64,000 nt of DNA from Bacteroidales bacterium (GTDB lineage Bacteria > Bacteroidota > Bacteroidia > Bacteroidales > UBA1715). The first letter of the stretch is position 1. The number at the start of each line of letters is the position of its first letter. The notes beneath the pieces were generated by a model. It searched no databases. It was given only the letters and a program-made list of their open reading frames with translations, and was not told where the DNA came from. Shown here one piece after another: positions 26,839 to 37,200 of this stretch. Made by a program: the position numbers and the translations under genes. Location of the stretch: NCBI GenBank assembly GCA_024409235.1, contig JAKSUA010000010.1:18475-82474 (forward strand). Direction: 5' to 3'.

Positions 26839-27792
26839 ATGAATAAAATACGACAATACATACTTTTCTTCTGCTCCATTTGTATCATACTACCGCTCTC
26901 TGCAGAAAACATCGAAATAGAAGCTTATGCAGATACGAATAAGATGTACATAGGAGAACAACAAAACATACATCTTTCGATAGAATACAAGGCAAATAAA
27001 ACGCTTGTACTTCCTCAGTTCAGCAAAGAATTATCGCATAATATTTTGTTCACAGAAGGCTTTTCTTTTGACACAACAAAAGCACAAAACAAGGATTTTA
27101 GAAAAATCACAACAGACATGTCTGTCACTTGTTTTGACGCTGGTGAATATTCATTTGAAATTGGACCGTTTTTATATGGAAACGATACGATTTGGTCTTC
27201 TCCTATCCTATTATCTGTTCAAGCTGTTGAGTTAGACACAACAGGAATCATTAAAGACATAAAGCCTATTCAGATTCCCGAATATTCATTTAAAGATTAT
27301 ATTTCCAAAATTCTAATTGTATTGGGAATTATTGCTGTTATTTTACTTCTTATTTTAGGATTTTGGTTTTTATGGAAAAGAAAGAAAAACATAATACTTC
27401 CTCAAAAACACGAATCCAAAGAAAAAGCTGATATTAAAGCGATTAGAGAGCTTGAAAACTTAAAAGCTCAGAATCTTTTTGAAACAGAGGAATATAAATC
27501 TTACTACACGGAATTGACCAACATTTTACGTTCATATTTAGGCGATGTGCTTGATATAGAAACATTTGAAAAAACCTCTGATGAAATTATCCAGGAGGTT
27601 GTCAGTACAGGAAAAATGCCATTATCAGTGATTCAAAACCTTCAGATTATATTAACGGAAGCTGATTTTGTAAAATTTGCAAAGCACAAGCCAACCGCAG
27701 AAACTGGAAATTTACATTATGGATTATCACTATTCTGCATAAATGAAAGTAAGCATTTAATTAACAATAATGAAAACATTGATAATCAATGA
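26839..27792 (+). CDS. Exported membrane protein with a BatD-like N-terminal domain (DUF4381-like)
   Basis: I take the ATG at 26839 (MNKIRQYILFF), giving 317 residues, over the TTG six bases earlier. There is a signal peptide (ICIILPLSAE), an Ig-like periplasmic part whose opening (VNIEIEAYADTNKMYIGEQQ-like) resembles the BatD N-terminus, one membrane helix near 155-177, and a cytoplasmic helical part with LTNILRSYLGDVLDIETFEKTSDE, similar to the C-terminal part of BatD and to DUF4381 proteins. Such a protein commonly sits between DUF58 and batA in Bacteroidota. It overlaps batA by 4 bases. Confidence 0.75.
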   Translation: MNKIRQYILFFCSICIILPLSAENIEIEAYADTNKMYIGEQQNIHLSIEYKANKTLVLPQFSKELSHNILFTEGFSFDTTKAQNKDFRKITTDMSVTCFDAGEYSFEIGPFLYGNDTIWSSPILLSVQAVELDTTGIIKDIKPIQIPEYSFKDYISKILIVLGIIAVILLLILGFWFLWKRKKNIILPQKHESKEKADIKAIRELENLKAQNLFETEEYKSYYTELTNILRSYLGDVLDIETFEKTSDEIIQEVVSTGKMPLSVIQNLQIILTEADFVKFAKHKPTAETGNLHYGLSLFCINESKHLINNNENIDNQ

Positions 27793-28790
27793 AAAACGCA
27801 TTAACAAATATTTTGTATTTTAACTACGAAAATCCAGAATATTTCTGGCTGTTTTTATTTTTCATTCCCATTATAGCATGGTATGTTTGGAAACATACGC
27901 GTTTGTTTTCAAACATAAAAACGGCAACAACACAGGATTTTGAAAACATTCCCGATACACCAAAAAGATTCCTTATTCACGTACCATTTGTTTGCAGACT
28001 AATAGCACTATCTTTTGTGATAGTTGCTCTTTCCCGTCCTGTTTCTGTTGACACTTATTCAGATTCAACGACATACGGAGTTGACATTGTGCTTTCCATG
28101 GACGTATCTACAAGTATGTTAGCCATGGATTTAAAGCCGGACAGAATAGAAGCAGCAAAAGATGTGGCAGCCAATTTTATAAATAGCCGTCCTTTCGACA
28201 GAATGGGATTAGTTGTTTTTGCTTCAGAATGTTTTACTCAATGTCCTTTAACAACAGATCACGTTACACTGCTAAACCTACTGAATGAACTTGAATGCGG
28301 CATGATTACAGACGGAACTGCCATTGGCATGGGATTAGCATTAGCTGTCAACCGTTTAAAAGAGAGCAAAGCCGTAAGTAAAGTCATTGTTTTGCTTACC
28401 GACGGAGAAAACAACAGCGGAGACATAGATCCATTAACAGCGGCAGAACTTGCATCAAAATATGGAATACGTGTTTACACTATCGGTGTTGGTAAAAAAG
28501 GCGAAGTTCCATATCCTACACCGTATGGAACCCAGATGGTACAAAACAGTTTTGACGAAACATCTCTCATAAAAATCGCAAAAATGACCAACGGAAAATA
28601 TTTCCGGGCAACGAACAAAAACGAACTTGTAAAAATCTATAACACAATAGATTCGCTAGAAAAAACAAAAATCGAAGACTATAAGTTCACACAAAAAAAA
28701 GAGGAATTCGCACCATTTGCATTATTGGCAATACTAATGCTCGGTATAGAATTTTTGTTATCACAAACTATTTGTAAAAGATTCCCATAA
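27789..28790 (+). CDS. batA: BatA: VWA-domain inner-membrane protein
   Basis: The product has 333 residues. Two N-terminal membrane helices (about 19-34 and 66-82) precede a von Willebrand A domain with a complete MIDAS motif Asp105-x-Ser107-x-Ser109 (MDVSTSM), further metal-site residues in CPLTTDHVTL and VLLTDGENNSGD, and a last helix near the C-terminus (APFALLAILMLGIEFLL). BatA belongs to the aerotolerance (Bat) system first described in Bacteroides fragilis, thought to act with MoxR in envelope stress, although the mechanism is not settled. It overlaps the preceding gene by 4 bases and batB by one base. Confidence 0.92.
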   Translation: MKNALTNILYFNYENPEYFWLFLFFIPIIAWYVWKHTRLFSNIKTATTQDFENIPDTPKRFLIHVPFVCRLIALSFVIVALSRPVSVDTYSDSTTYGVDIVLSMDVSTSMLAMDLKPDRIEAAKDVAANFINSRPFDRMGLVVFASECFTQCPLTTDHVTLLNLLNELECGMITDGTAIGMGLALAVNRLKESKAVSKVIVLLTDGENNSGDIDPLTAAELASKYGIRVYTIGVGKKGEVPYPTPYGTQMVQNSFDETSLIKIAKMTNGKYFRATNKNELVKIYNTIDSLEKTKIEDYKFTQKKEEFAPFALLAILMLGIEFLLSQTICKRFP

Positions 28791-29824
28791 TGAACGAAAG
28801 TAATTTCAGATTTGCATATCCAGATCATTTATACGCACTCATCGGCGTTTTTGTTTGTATCTGTATTTATATTCTTTATCGAATAATAAACAGAAAAAAA
28901 CTAAACAAGTTAGCCGATAAAGAGTTGCTTCCAATTATTCTGCCCGACTATGCCCCATTCCGTAAAAATCTTAAATTTTGTCTGTTTATCTGCTCTGCAA
29001 TATTTTTTATAATAGCCTGGGCACAACCACAATACGGAGTCAAAAAACAAAATGTCAAGAAAAAAGGTGTAGAAATAGCCATAGCATTAGATGTTTCAAA
29101 CAGTATGTTGGCAGAGGACATAAAGCCAAACAGAATTGAAAAAGCAAAGTTTTCTATACAAAGAATCATTAACAAATTAGACCAAAACAAACTCAGCATA
29201 ATAACTTTTGCCGGTGAAGCCTTTGTACAACTACCAATGACTACCGATGTAGGTGCTTCAAAATTGTTTTTACAGACAATCAGTCCAAACATAATAGACA
29301 AACAAGGTACTGCCATAGGTGCTGCGATAGCAACTTGTATGCGTTCTTTTTCTGGAAATGATAAAGTTGCAAAGACAATCATCATTATCAGCGATGGTGA
29401 AAACCATGAAGACGATGCAATAGGAATGGCTCAGCAAGCAAAAGAAAAAGGAATCACTCTTCACACTATTGGTATGGGAACAACAAACGGAGTTCCTATT
29501 CCCATAAAGAATCAATACGGACAAACAAATTTCATGATGGATAAAAACGGCAGTCCAGTAACAACAAAATTAAACGAACAAATGTTACAGGAAATAGCTT
29601 CAGCCGGTGGAGGAATTTATTCAAGAGAAGATTTCTCTCCTATTTTAAAAGCCCTCGACAATATGGAAAAATCGGATTTCGAATCTTCTGAATTTAATGT
29701 TTACAACGAGAGATTTCAAATATTTCTAATTCTTGGATTAATCTGTCTGTTATTAGAATTTTGTATTCTTGAACGAAAAAATAAATATCTGAAAGATATA
29801 GATATTTTCAACTTCAAAATGTAA
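28790..29824 (+). CDS. batB: BatB: VWA-domain inner-membrane protein
   Basis: The product has 344 residues, a paralogue of the adjacent BatA: helices near 15-31 and 62-78, MIDAS Asp101-x-Ser103-x-Ser105 (LDVSNSM), QLPMTTDV and IIISDGENHEDD, and a final helix (FQIFLILGLICLLLEF). The paired DGEN motifs and the shared ...KPDRIEAAK/KPNRIEKAK stretch show common origin. A strong terminator follows directly, so transcription stops here and batC-E are not in this unit. Confidence 0.92.
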   Translation: MNESNFRFAYPDHLYALIGVFVCICIYILYRIINRKKLNKLADKELLPIILPDYAPFRKNLKFCLFICSAIFFIIAWAQPQYGVKKQNVKKKGVEIAIALDVSNSMLAEDIKPNRIEKAKFSIQRIINKLDQNKLSIITFAGEAFVQLPMTTDVGASKLFLQTISPNIIDKQGTAIGAAIATCMRSFSGNDKVAKTIIIISDGENHEDDAIGMAQQAKEKGITLHTIGMGTTNGVPIPIKNQYGQTNFMMDKNGSPVTTKLNEQMLQEIASAGGGIYSREDFSPILKALDNMEKSDFESSEFNVYNERFQIFLILGLICLLLEFCILERKNKYLKDIDIFNFKM

Positions 29825-29862
29825 AGAAGGATAAGCCTTACGACCTATCCTTCTTCGTTTTT
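29825..29862. terminator. Terminator after batB (convergent with the GNAT gene)
   Basis: A 9-bp stem AGAAGGATA/TATCCTTCT (29825-29833 with 29846-29854) and a 12-base loop are followed by TCGTTTTT. It marks the end of the moxR-batB unit. Confidence 0.8.
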
Positions 29863-30484
29863 AGAATATTTGTCCCGGCAAAACAAGCTTTTCTTTTTTA
29901 GGAAACTGTAAATCAAAAGTTTCACAATCATTTTCATCAACAAAATAGCCTTGCGGTGTGGAATATTCTCCAGCAATGCCGTCTAAATATCCTTTTTGCA
30001 GTTCCTTACAAAGGAAAAAAGATGCATCCTCGCCTTCGGGTAAACCATGGTATCGAATATTATACTCTGAAGCATAACAGAAACCAGACTTCCCATAAAA
30101 ATCAATGTTTCCTTCGAAACAAATTGCTCCAAATCCCATCTGAGTCGCTTTTTCCAAAGCAAAATCCAACAACATTTTCCCATATCCTTTTCTCTTAAAT
30201 TCGGGAAGAATTGCTATTGGTCCCATTGTAACAATTGGAAGCGTCTTGGTTTCATCTGTTTTAATAAAAGCTTTCACAAAAATGATTTGCCCAATAATTT
30301 TTCCATTTAGTTCCATTACATAATCAAGTTCAGGAATGAAATTGGGATCGTTCCGTAAACAATGAAGCACATAATGTTCTAAACACCCAGGTCTATACAC
30401 ATTCCAAAAAGCTTCGCGAGTAAGATTTTCAACAATAAAATAGTCTTGTGGTGATTCTAAACGAATCAAAATATCTTTGTTCAT
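29861..30484 (-). CDS. GNAT family N-acetyltransferase
   Basis: The product has 207 residues. The acetyl-CoA-binding loop is PEFKRKGYGKMLLDFALEKA (RxxGxG form, about 93-112), preceded by VTMGPIAILPEF, the usual beta-4 strand. The C-terminal 60 residues (KGYLDGIAGEYSTPQGYFV) are of the type found in predicted small-molecule N-acetyltransferases. No signal peptide, cytoplasmic. It sits alone on the minus strand between two operons; the substrate is not predictable. Confidence 0.87.
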   Translation of the reverse strand: MNKDILIRLESPQDYFIVENLTREAFWNVYRPGCLEHYVLHCLRNDPNFIPELDYVMELNGKIIGQIIFVKAFIKTDETKTLPIVTMGPIAILPEFKRKGYGKMLLDFALEKATQMGFGAICFEGNIDFYGKSGFCYASEYNIRYHGLPEGEDASFFLCKELQKGYLDGIAGEYSTPQGYFVDENDCETFDLQFPKKEKLVLPGQIF

Positions 30485-30540
30485 ATCAATAGATTAAATT
30501 AAAAATTAGGGAATAAAAAAACGTTTCTGTATAAAAACAG

Positions 30541-30576
30541 AAAAATACATAAAGGCTTGTCAAGATGACAATGCCT
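30541..30576 (-). terminator. Hairpin terminator after the CBM9-like gene
   Basis: Read on the minus strand, AGGC and TTGTCA arms pair (30553-30562 with 30566-30576, one bulged base, 3-base loop), followed by a T-rich tract. A second, weaker hairpin (30524-30543, 7 bp) with its own T run follows at 30514-30521. The remainder of this 144-base gap shows nothing else. Confidence 0.6.
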
Positions 30577-30628
30577 ATTCTACCGTATCCAATAATTCTT
30601 TGAACATCCGAAACAAATATACGGATAT

Positions 30629-31282
30629 TTAATTATAAAAGCATAACATTCCAAAAAATTCCGGCCGGTGAAAATCAGGTTTCTCTGTAGCTATCGGATT
30701 CCAAGAAACATAATGCATAGAGCTATTTGAGCCTCCACATTTATAAAAGTTTGCAGCTATACTTTTACCGTTTAAGGATGATATTGAATGTTTGAAAAAA
30801 ACAGAAAAAGGAATAATCAAAGCGCACTCCCAAAACGTGTTTTCGTTTCGTTCGCCAATATATTCGCTACCAACTGAGGTCCAACGTTTTATCTGACTTA
30901 ATATTTCATTTGAAGCATGTTGCTTATCATTCCGATTTTTTCTTGCCCCCATCGATATAAATCCCAAGCAATTACACTCGATATTATAATACACGTCATC
31001 ACCGCCCATACAAGCAAAAAACTCAACACAAGAATCTGTGCAAACTGGACCTAAATCGTTTGTAACAAATCCCCTGATTGTACATTCTTTTACTTTAAAA
31101 TGAACAAGAACAGAATTATCAGTAAAAGCAATAGCAAAATGCGTTTCTGGACAGTAAGGAAACGCATTCCAATTTACGGATTTGATTTCCGTATAATTTA
31201 TTGAATGATTTTTGAATACAGCTGGAATATCACTTGCTCTCTCAACAAAATCATTTAAATAAGGTACGCTTAATTTCTGCAT
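30629..31282 (-). CDS. CBM9-like (DOMON-fold) carbohydrate-binding protein
   Basis: The product has 217 residues from the ATG at 31282 (MQKLSVPYL), four bases after the cysteine-synthase-like stop. A longer start at 31306 would overlap that gene. The ending WNPIATEKPDFHRPEFFG is diagnostic of the CBM9-like DOMON family, and VNWNAFPYCPETHFAIAF is its usual entry segment. There is no signal peptide, so it appears to be cytoplasmic, unlike most CBM9 domains of glycosidases. The likely function is binding a small ligand such as a sugar; the ligand is unknown. Its stable pairing with the upstream PLP enzyme is the only contextual hint. Confidence 0.75.
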   Translation of the reverse strand: MQKLSVPYLNDFVERASDIPAVFKNHSINYTEIKSVNWNAFPYCPETHFAIAFTDNSVLVHFKVKECTIRGFVTNDLGPVCTDSCVEFFACMGGDDVYYNIECNCLGFISMGARKNRNDKQHASNEILSQIKRWTSVGSEYIGERNENTFWECALIIPFSVFFKHSISSLNGKSIAANFYKCGGSNSSMHYVSWNPIATEKPDFHRPEFFGMLCFYN

Positions 31283-31286
31283 ACAT

Positions 31287-32237
31287 CTACAAGACTTCAA
31301 AACCAAGTAGTTCTATTTCATCAACTAACTGAGAATGAATAGATTCATCGGCCAAAGCAGTTGACAAATATTTTTTATTATCGTCAGCAAACACCGACAT
31401 GGCACCATTATATCCAGACAAAACGCAACCTAAAAAATTTGCACCGCCAGAAATACCAACACCCAACGACAATTCCTTACAAAGTTTCTGAGCCATAGCA
31501 ATCGCATCATTGTCATCCACCCGGATTATATCATCCACTAAATTTTTAGGATATAAACCAGGAATAATTTCATCCGAAAGACCTTGAATTTTATGAGGTC
31601 CCAATGATTTTCCCAAAGTCAAAATTGATGACTGCAAAGGTTCCAAAGCAAACATTTTTGAATTATGTTTCTCTTTGAAATATTTTCCGCAACCATGCAA
31701 TGTTCCCGCAGTTCCAACACCGGCAATAAAACAAGGATACTCAGAAATTTTTGCTTCTATTTCTGGAGCTGTTGTCTCGTAATGAGCAATCATATTATAT
31801 TCATTTTCAAACTGATAGGTCAAAAAACATCCTTTTGACTTATACTCTTCAGCCTTTTTGAATGCAGATTCAAAATCATCAGTAAGCTCCAATTGAGCAC
31901 CATATAATTTCAACAATTTAAATCGTTCTTCCGACATAAATCTGGGAATACAGATTGTTATCGGGTTTCCTAGATAACGGGAAATTGCAGCAAAAGAGAT
32001 TCCCATATTACCACTTGTAACTTCACAAATAGGCGTATTTTCTGAAATAACTCCCTTTTCATACGCATTTTTTAAAATATAAAAAGCTACCCTATCTTTT
32101 ATAGAACCAGAAAGATTATACCATTCCGCTTTTATGTAGGCATATCTGTTTTCTCCCTTGAAACGATAGTTTATTTTTATGAGTGGCGTATTTCCTATTA
32201 ATCTGCCTAACTGCTCAAATTTATTTACGAAATCCAT
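31287..32237 (-). CDS. Cysteine-synthase-like PLP enzyme (fold type II)
   Basis: The product has 316 residues. The PLP lysine is Lys47 in NLSGSIKDRVAFY (family consensus N-P-S-G-S-x-K-D-R), the substrate loop is TSGNMGIS (74-81), and the phosphate-binding loop reads GVGTAGTLHG, a variant of the usual GTGGT. Another loop, GLSDEIIPGLYP, is typical of CysK. The enzyme would replace the leaving group of O-acetylserine or a related amino acid with sulfide or another nucleophile. cysE is not nearby, and the altered loop leaves room for a different substrate, so I withhold the symbol. It is first of a two-gene unit with the CBM9-like gene and has a good promoter. Confidence 0.85.
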   Translation of the reverse strand: MDFVNKFEQLGRLIGNTPLIKINYRFKGENRYAYIKAEWYNLSGSIKDRVAFYILKNAYEKGVISENTPICEVTSGNMGISFAAISRYLGNPITICIPRFMSEERFKLLKLYGAQLELTDDFESAFKKAEEYKSKGCFLTYQFENEYNMIAHYETTAPEIEAKISEYPCFIAGVGTAGTLHGCGKYFKEKHNSKMFALEPLQSSILTLGKSLGPHKIQGLSDEIIPGLYPKNLVDDIIRVDDNDAIAMAQKLCKELSLGVGISGGANFLGCVLSGYNGAMSVFADDNKKYLSTALADESIHSQLVDEIELLGFEVL

Positions 32238-32257
32238 TGTATATTTTAAAGCTGCGG

Positions 32258-32289
32258 CAAAAGTAGAAATTAAATCAAACTACGGCAAA
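32258..32289 (-). promoter_or_regulatory. Promoter of the cysteine-synthase-like gene
   Basis: On the minus strand a TTTG (32286-32289) and TACTTTTG (32258-32265) are separated by 20 bases, the expected -33/-7 spacing. The ATG at 32237 is 20 bases downstream. Confidence 0.65.
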
Positions 32290-32355
32290 TAACTTTTTCT
32301 AATAAAATGTTAAAAAAGAAAAAGCATACATATTTCTGAACAGTTCTCAATACAT

Positions 32356-32363
32356 TATTTTTG
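32356..32363 (+). promoter_or_regulatory. -7 promoter element for the hydroxyacid dehydrogenase gene
   Basis: TATTTTTG, a consensus match, lies 16 bases before the ATG at 32380, so the leader would be about 10 bases. No -33 element is obvious. Confidence 0.45.
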
Positions 32364-32379
32364 AGAAAAATTTAAAACA

Positions 32380-33321
32380 ATGGAAAACCTTGTTGTTCTT
32401 GACGCCGCTACAATTGGCGAAAATTCAATTTTTGATGCATTTAAATCATTCGGAAACCTTCGAGTATTTGCTACCACAAATAATGCGGAAAGATTGCAAC
32501 ATATTGACAATGCGTCAATTATCATTACAAACAAAGTGATTATCGACAAAGAAATCATGGATGCCTGCCCATCGTTAAAATTAATCTGTTTAACAGCAAC
32601 CGGAATGAACAATGTTGATTTACCATACGCAAAATCAAAGGGAATCATAGTAAAAAATGTTGCCGGTTATTCCACAGAAAGCGTTGTTCAACATACATTT
32701 GCAACACTTCTAACCCTTTTACAGCACACTGCATATTATTCAGAATATGTATTTTCAAAAAAATACTCTAATCAAAATCTATTCACACACATTGGTCCAG
32801 GCTATATGGAATTGAACGGCAGAACATGGGGAATTATAGGTCTGGGAACCATAGGAAGACGTGTTGCTGAAGTTGCATCAGCATTTGGCTGCAAAGTAGT
32901 ATATTACTCAACTTCCGGAAGCAACCATACATCAGATTACCAAGAAGTTACACTTGACAAACTATTAAAAACCGCCGATATAATTTCAATTCACTCGCCA
33001 TTAAACGAACAGACAAACGGCTTAATTGGAATTAATGAAATACGAAAGATGAAGCCTACTGCATATCTTATAAATGTTGGCCGTGGCGGAATTATCAAAG
33101 AAAATGACCTTGCACAGGGATTACAAGAAAACTGTATCGCAGGTGCTTGTATTGACGTCATGCAAAAAGAGCCGCTTCCACTAGAATCACCTCTACTCGA
33201 CACTTCAATTCAAAATAAATTAGTGATAACTCCACATGTGGCCTGGGTAAGCGACAAAGCACTAAAAAGTTTAATGGAACTTACATATAAAAATGTAGAG
33301 ACCTTTGTTGCTGGAAAATAA
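32380..33321 (+). CDS. D-isomer-specific 2-hydroxyacid dehydrogenase
   Basis: The product has 313 residues. The NAD-binding loop is IIGLGTIGR (GxGxxG at 154-159), and the catalytic set is in place: Arg234 in NVGRGGII, Glu263 in DVMQKEPLP and His285 in TPHVAWVS. An acidic residue normally seen after the second Rossmann strand in NAD-dependent members is not clear (VVYYSTSG), so cofactor choice is open. Substrate is probably hydroxypyruvate/glycerate or another small 2-oxoacid. It is cytoplasmic and stands alone with its own promoter, separated by 85 bases from prmA. Confidence 0.9.
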   Translation: MENLVVLDAATIGENSIFDAFKSFGNLRVFATTNNAERLQHIDNASIIITNKVIIDKEIMDACPSLKLICLTATGMNNVDLPYAKSKGIIVKNVAGYSTESVVQHTFATLLTLLQHTAYYSEYVFSKKYSNQNLFTHIGPGYMELNGRTWGIIGLGTIGRRVAEVASAFGCKVVYYSTSGSNHTSDYQEVTLDKLLKTADIISIHSPLNEQTNGLIGINEIRKMKPTAYLINVGRGGIIKENDLAQGLQENCIAGACIDVMQKEPLPLESPLLDTSIQNKLVITPHVAWVSDKALKSLMELTYKNVETFVAGK

Positions 33322-33406
33322 ATTTTCAAAATTTGTTAATAACTCAATCTTCATAAAACACCGATAAAACTCAAAATAAACGAAATTTGAACAATTTAGT
33401 GTTCAA

Positions 33407-34243
33407 ATGGATTATTGCGAATTTAACTGTAGTTTAGATTGTCTTGCCGACGAGAAAAAAGAACTTTTGACTGCATTTCTAGCAGAATGTGGCTTTGAAA
33501 GTTTCTTTGAAGAAAACGAAATATATAAAGCATATATTCAAGATGAAAATTTTGATGCAGACGCATTGTGCGAAACAATAGAAGCTGCAGAACCTTTATT
33601 TGGAACAATAAACTACGCAATAAAGAAAATTCCTTCCCAAAACTGGAACAGTGAATGGGAATCAACATTTGAATCCGTTAAGATAAACGACCAAATTATT
33701 GTTAGAACACCAAATTACCACCCTACAGAATCTTTCAAGCATGAAATTGTAATAGATCCCAAAATGTCCTTTGGTTCTGGTACTCACGAAACGACATCGC
33801 AGATTCTTCAATTCATGTCTCAGGTAGATTTTAAAGGAAAAACGGTTGCAGACTGTGGCTGTGGCACGGGAATCCTAGGAATTTTTGCAGAAAAATTAGG
33901 AGCAAAATCTGTTTTTGCATTTGATTACGATTCATGCTGTGTGGAAAACACACATACAAACTTAGCCTTAAATTCATGCAAAAACACAACTGTTGAACTT
34001 GGTAAATTAGATCTTCTGCAAAACAAAGAATTCGACATTGTAATTGCAAATATTAACAGAAACATACTGATAGAAAACATGAGTTTCATTGCGAACTCTG
34101 TTAAATCCGAAGGCATTTTAATAATGAGCGGTTTTTATCAGGAAGATGTTGCTGAAATTCAGAAAAACGCAGAAGCATTCAATTTTAAATTAATACAAAC
34201 TGAATCAAAAAATAACTGGACAATAACAACTTTTAAACGTTAA
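33407..34243 (+). CDS. prmA: Ribosomal protein L11 methyltransferase
   Basis: The product has 278 residues and methylates L11 using S-adenosylmethionine. The PrmA N-terminal domain is short (1-90), then MSFGSGTHETT (about 120-130, the PrmA signature), motif I VADCGCGTGILGIFA (147-161), and the IVIANINRNILIENM segment. Cytoplasmic. It starts 85 bases after the dehydrogenase. The 1534-residue protein gene begins only five bases after its stop, so the two are co-transcribed. Confidence 0.93.
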   Translation: MDYCEFNCSLDCLADEKKELLTAFLAECGFESFFEENEIYKAYIQDENFDADALCETIEAAEPLFGTINYAIKKIPSQNWNSEWESTFESVKINDQIIVRTPNYHPTESFKHEIVIDPKMSFGSGTHETTSQILQFMSQVDFKGKTVADCGCGTGILGIFAEKLGAKSVFAFDYDSCCVENTHTNLALNSCKNTTVELGKLDLLQNKEFDIVIANINRNILIENMSFIANSVKSEGILIMSGFYQEDVAEIQKNAEAFNFKLIQTESKNNWTITTFKR

Positions 34244-34248
34244 ATAAT

Positions 34249-37200
34249 ATGGTTACACGCTTTAAAAAAGTCATTTTGTTATGCACATTCGTATGTGCCA
34301 GCATTTTCTCAAATGCACAGCAAATAAAACAATTCGCTGACGACGAAGTTTTATATTTCCAGCAGATGGAACAATTCTTCTCGAACTCAGCCCAAAGTTC
34401 TGATTTGCTAAAATATCTGAAACAATTCAAAAAATACTGGGAATCAGGAGCTATTGACAGAGACGAAAAAAGCAGAATTGTTGAGACTTCAAATGCCCTA
34501 TTAAAAAAACATGGTAAACCAAGCCCACATTTCTACAACTATCTGCAAACAGTAGAAGCTTTCTTCAACACAGATCAGGCAATTGCAAGTTATCACGCTT
34601 GGGATGAAGCATATCGTCATTTATTGAAAACAAAATCACTCGATGTTTCCGATAAATTCTGTAAAGGAGCCTTAGCCCTTGTTACTAAGCATGAAATCTA
34701 CACATCTTCATCAGTTACGTGGACATTATTGCGTGTAAAATCATTCACATATAAATTTGAAGATAATGTGGCAATAATCACAATGCCACCTACAAATATT
34801 CAATGTACATCTACAGGAAACTCATTTGTAATTTATCAGGCAAGCGGATATTTCCTTCCTTTTGAAAACAAATGGATTGGAGACGGCGGAAAAGTTACTT
34901 GGGAACGTTCAAATTTCAACAGTGAGTCTGTTTTTGCTGAATTGAATAATTATGCAATCGACATGACAAAATCAAGCTACAAGGCGGATTCTGTTTGGTT
35001 TACAAATGACACTTATTATTCAGAGCGAATTTATGGTTCATTGGAAGATAAAACAATTCAAGTAAAAAATGCAGCTGATGTAACCTACCCACGCTTCAAA
35101 TCATATCAAAACATATTTGTAATAAAAGATATTTATCCTGGTATTGATTACCGTGGAGGATTCAGCATGAACGGTTCCCGTTTCATTGGTTCTGGTACAG
35201 TTCAAGAACCTGCCACACTTGATTTTTCTAATAATGGAAAGAAAATATTCAAAACAGCCTCAATTGGTTACACATTCCAAAAAGAAAGCATTGTTAGCCG
35301 TAATGCGGCAGTAAGCATTTACATTGAACAAGATTCAATTTACCATCCTGGATTAATGTTCAAATACAATGTGGCAACACGTACAGTAAGTTTAATCCGC
35401 GACGGTGATACAGAAAACCTGTCACGAAGTCCATATTTTGATTCTTACCATATGTTGGATATGGATTTCCAACAACTTACATGGCAAATTGACAATCCTG
35501 AAATGCAGATGGGCGGAATGTCTGGAGCCACAATCAGCAAAGCGACCTTTGAATCTTCAAACTATTTCCGTGAAGCCCGTTATCGTGAAATCGGAATGTT
35601 CAACGAAATCCACCCGTTAGTTGCCTTACGTCGTTTAAGCAAAACAAAACAAACAGAAACATTCTCAGTTAGAGAATATGCAGCATATATGAGAATGCCT
35701 GAACCTGATGCTATCCACCTTTGCTTGGATTTATCGTTCAGAGGTTTGATTTCATTTGATGCAAAGACAAATACGCTGACAATAAAACAACGTACCTACG
35801 AATACCTTGACGCTGTTGTAGGAAAAATTGATTATGATGTGATTAAATTTGATTCCGAACACGACATGAAAGGTATGGCAAATGCAACATTGGACCTTTC
35901 AAATCTTGAGTTGAACATGGTCGGAGTTTCAAAAATCCAAGTTTCCGATTCACAAAATGTTGTTTTCTATCCTCGTGGAAGCCAGTTAACGATGTCAAAG
36001 AACAGAAATTTTGAATTTGACGGAATTATTGAAACAGGTTTGTTCACATTCTACGGACGTGGTTTTGATTTCAATTATGAAAACTTCAAAATCAATCTTC
36101 AAAACGTTGACTCTTTGAAAATTAAAGTTAAAAGTTTCAAAGAAAATCAATATGGTGTGAAAGACTTTGTTCAAATTAAGAACTCTATTGAACACGTTAC
36201 CGGAGATATTTTGATTGACGATCCTAACAACAAATCAAGTATAAAAGACTTCCCACAATACCCTATTTTCAACAGCAAGGAAATCTCGTATGTTTACTAT
36301 GATTATCCAAGTATTTACAATGGTGTTTACGACAGAAACAAATTCTATTACAAGGTAGATCCATTCACTATCGATAGCGTAAACGACTTCTCTACCGACG
36401 CTTTGTTTTTCGATGGAGAATTAATTTCTGCTGACATTTTCGAAAACATCAGAGAACGAATTGTTGTTCAGCCAGATTATTCTTTCGGTTTCACAAGAGT
36501 AACTGGAAAAACTGGCTATAAAGCATACAAAGGGAAAGGTACATTCACCGACACTATTAACCTGAGTTGGAAAGGATTACGAGGTATTGGTACATTAGAT
36601 TATTTAGCGTCAAAATCAGTATCTGGTCCAAAAGGATTCACATTCTTCCCAGATTCAACAAATGGATTTGCGACAACATTTAACATTAAACAACAAAGTG
36701 CCGGTCCTGAATCGCCAAGCGTTAACGGTGAAAAAGTAAATATTCACTGGGAACCATACGAAAACAGACTGATGGCTGTAGAAACTGGAACTGCATTTAA
36801 AATGTATGGAGATTCAACAAAACTTTCCGGTGGATTAATATACACACCAAAAGGTCTTGGCGGATGGGGTAAATATACATTCAGTGAAGCAAAACTTACC
36901 TCTAACACATTTGATTTCAAAGAAAAAGTCGTTAATGCAGATTCAGCCGACTTTGATCTGCTAACTCAAGGCGGAGCTTTAGATGAACTTGCATTTAAGA
37001 CGAAGAATGTTAGAGCAAACATTGATTACACAACAAAGAAAGCAAACTTTGTTACAAACGACTCCTTGTCATTAGTTCAATTACCAAAGAACATGTATAT
37101 CTGCTACTTAACTAAGTTCACATGGGATATGCACACAAAACAAATAGCACTTGGAGATCCTAAAGATTTGAACTCAGACAGACGTGACCTTCACTTCTAT

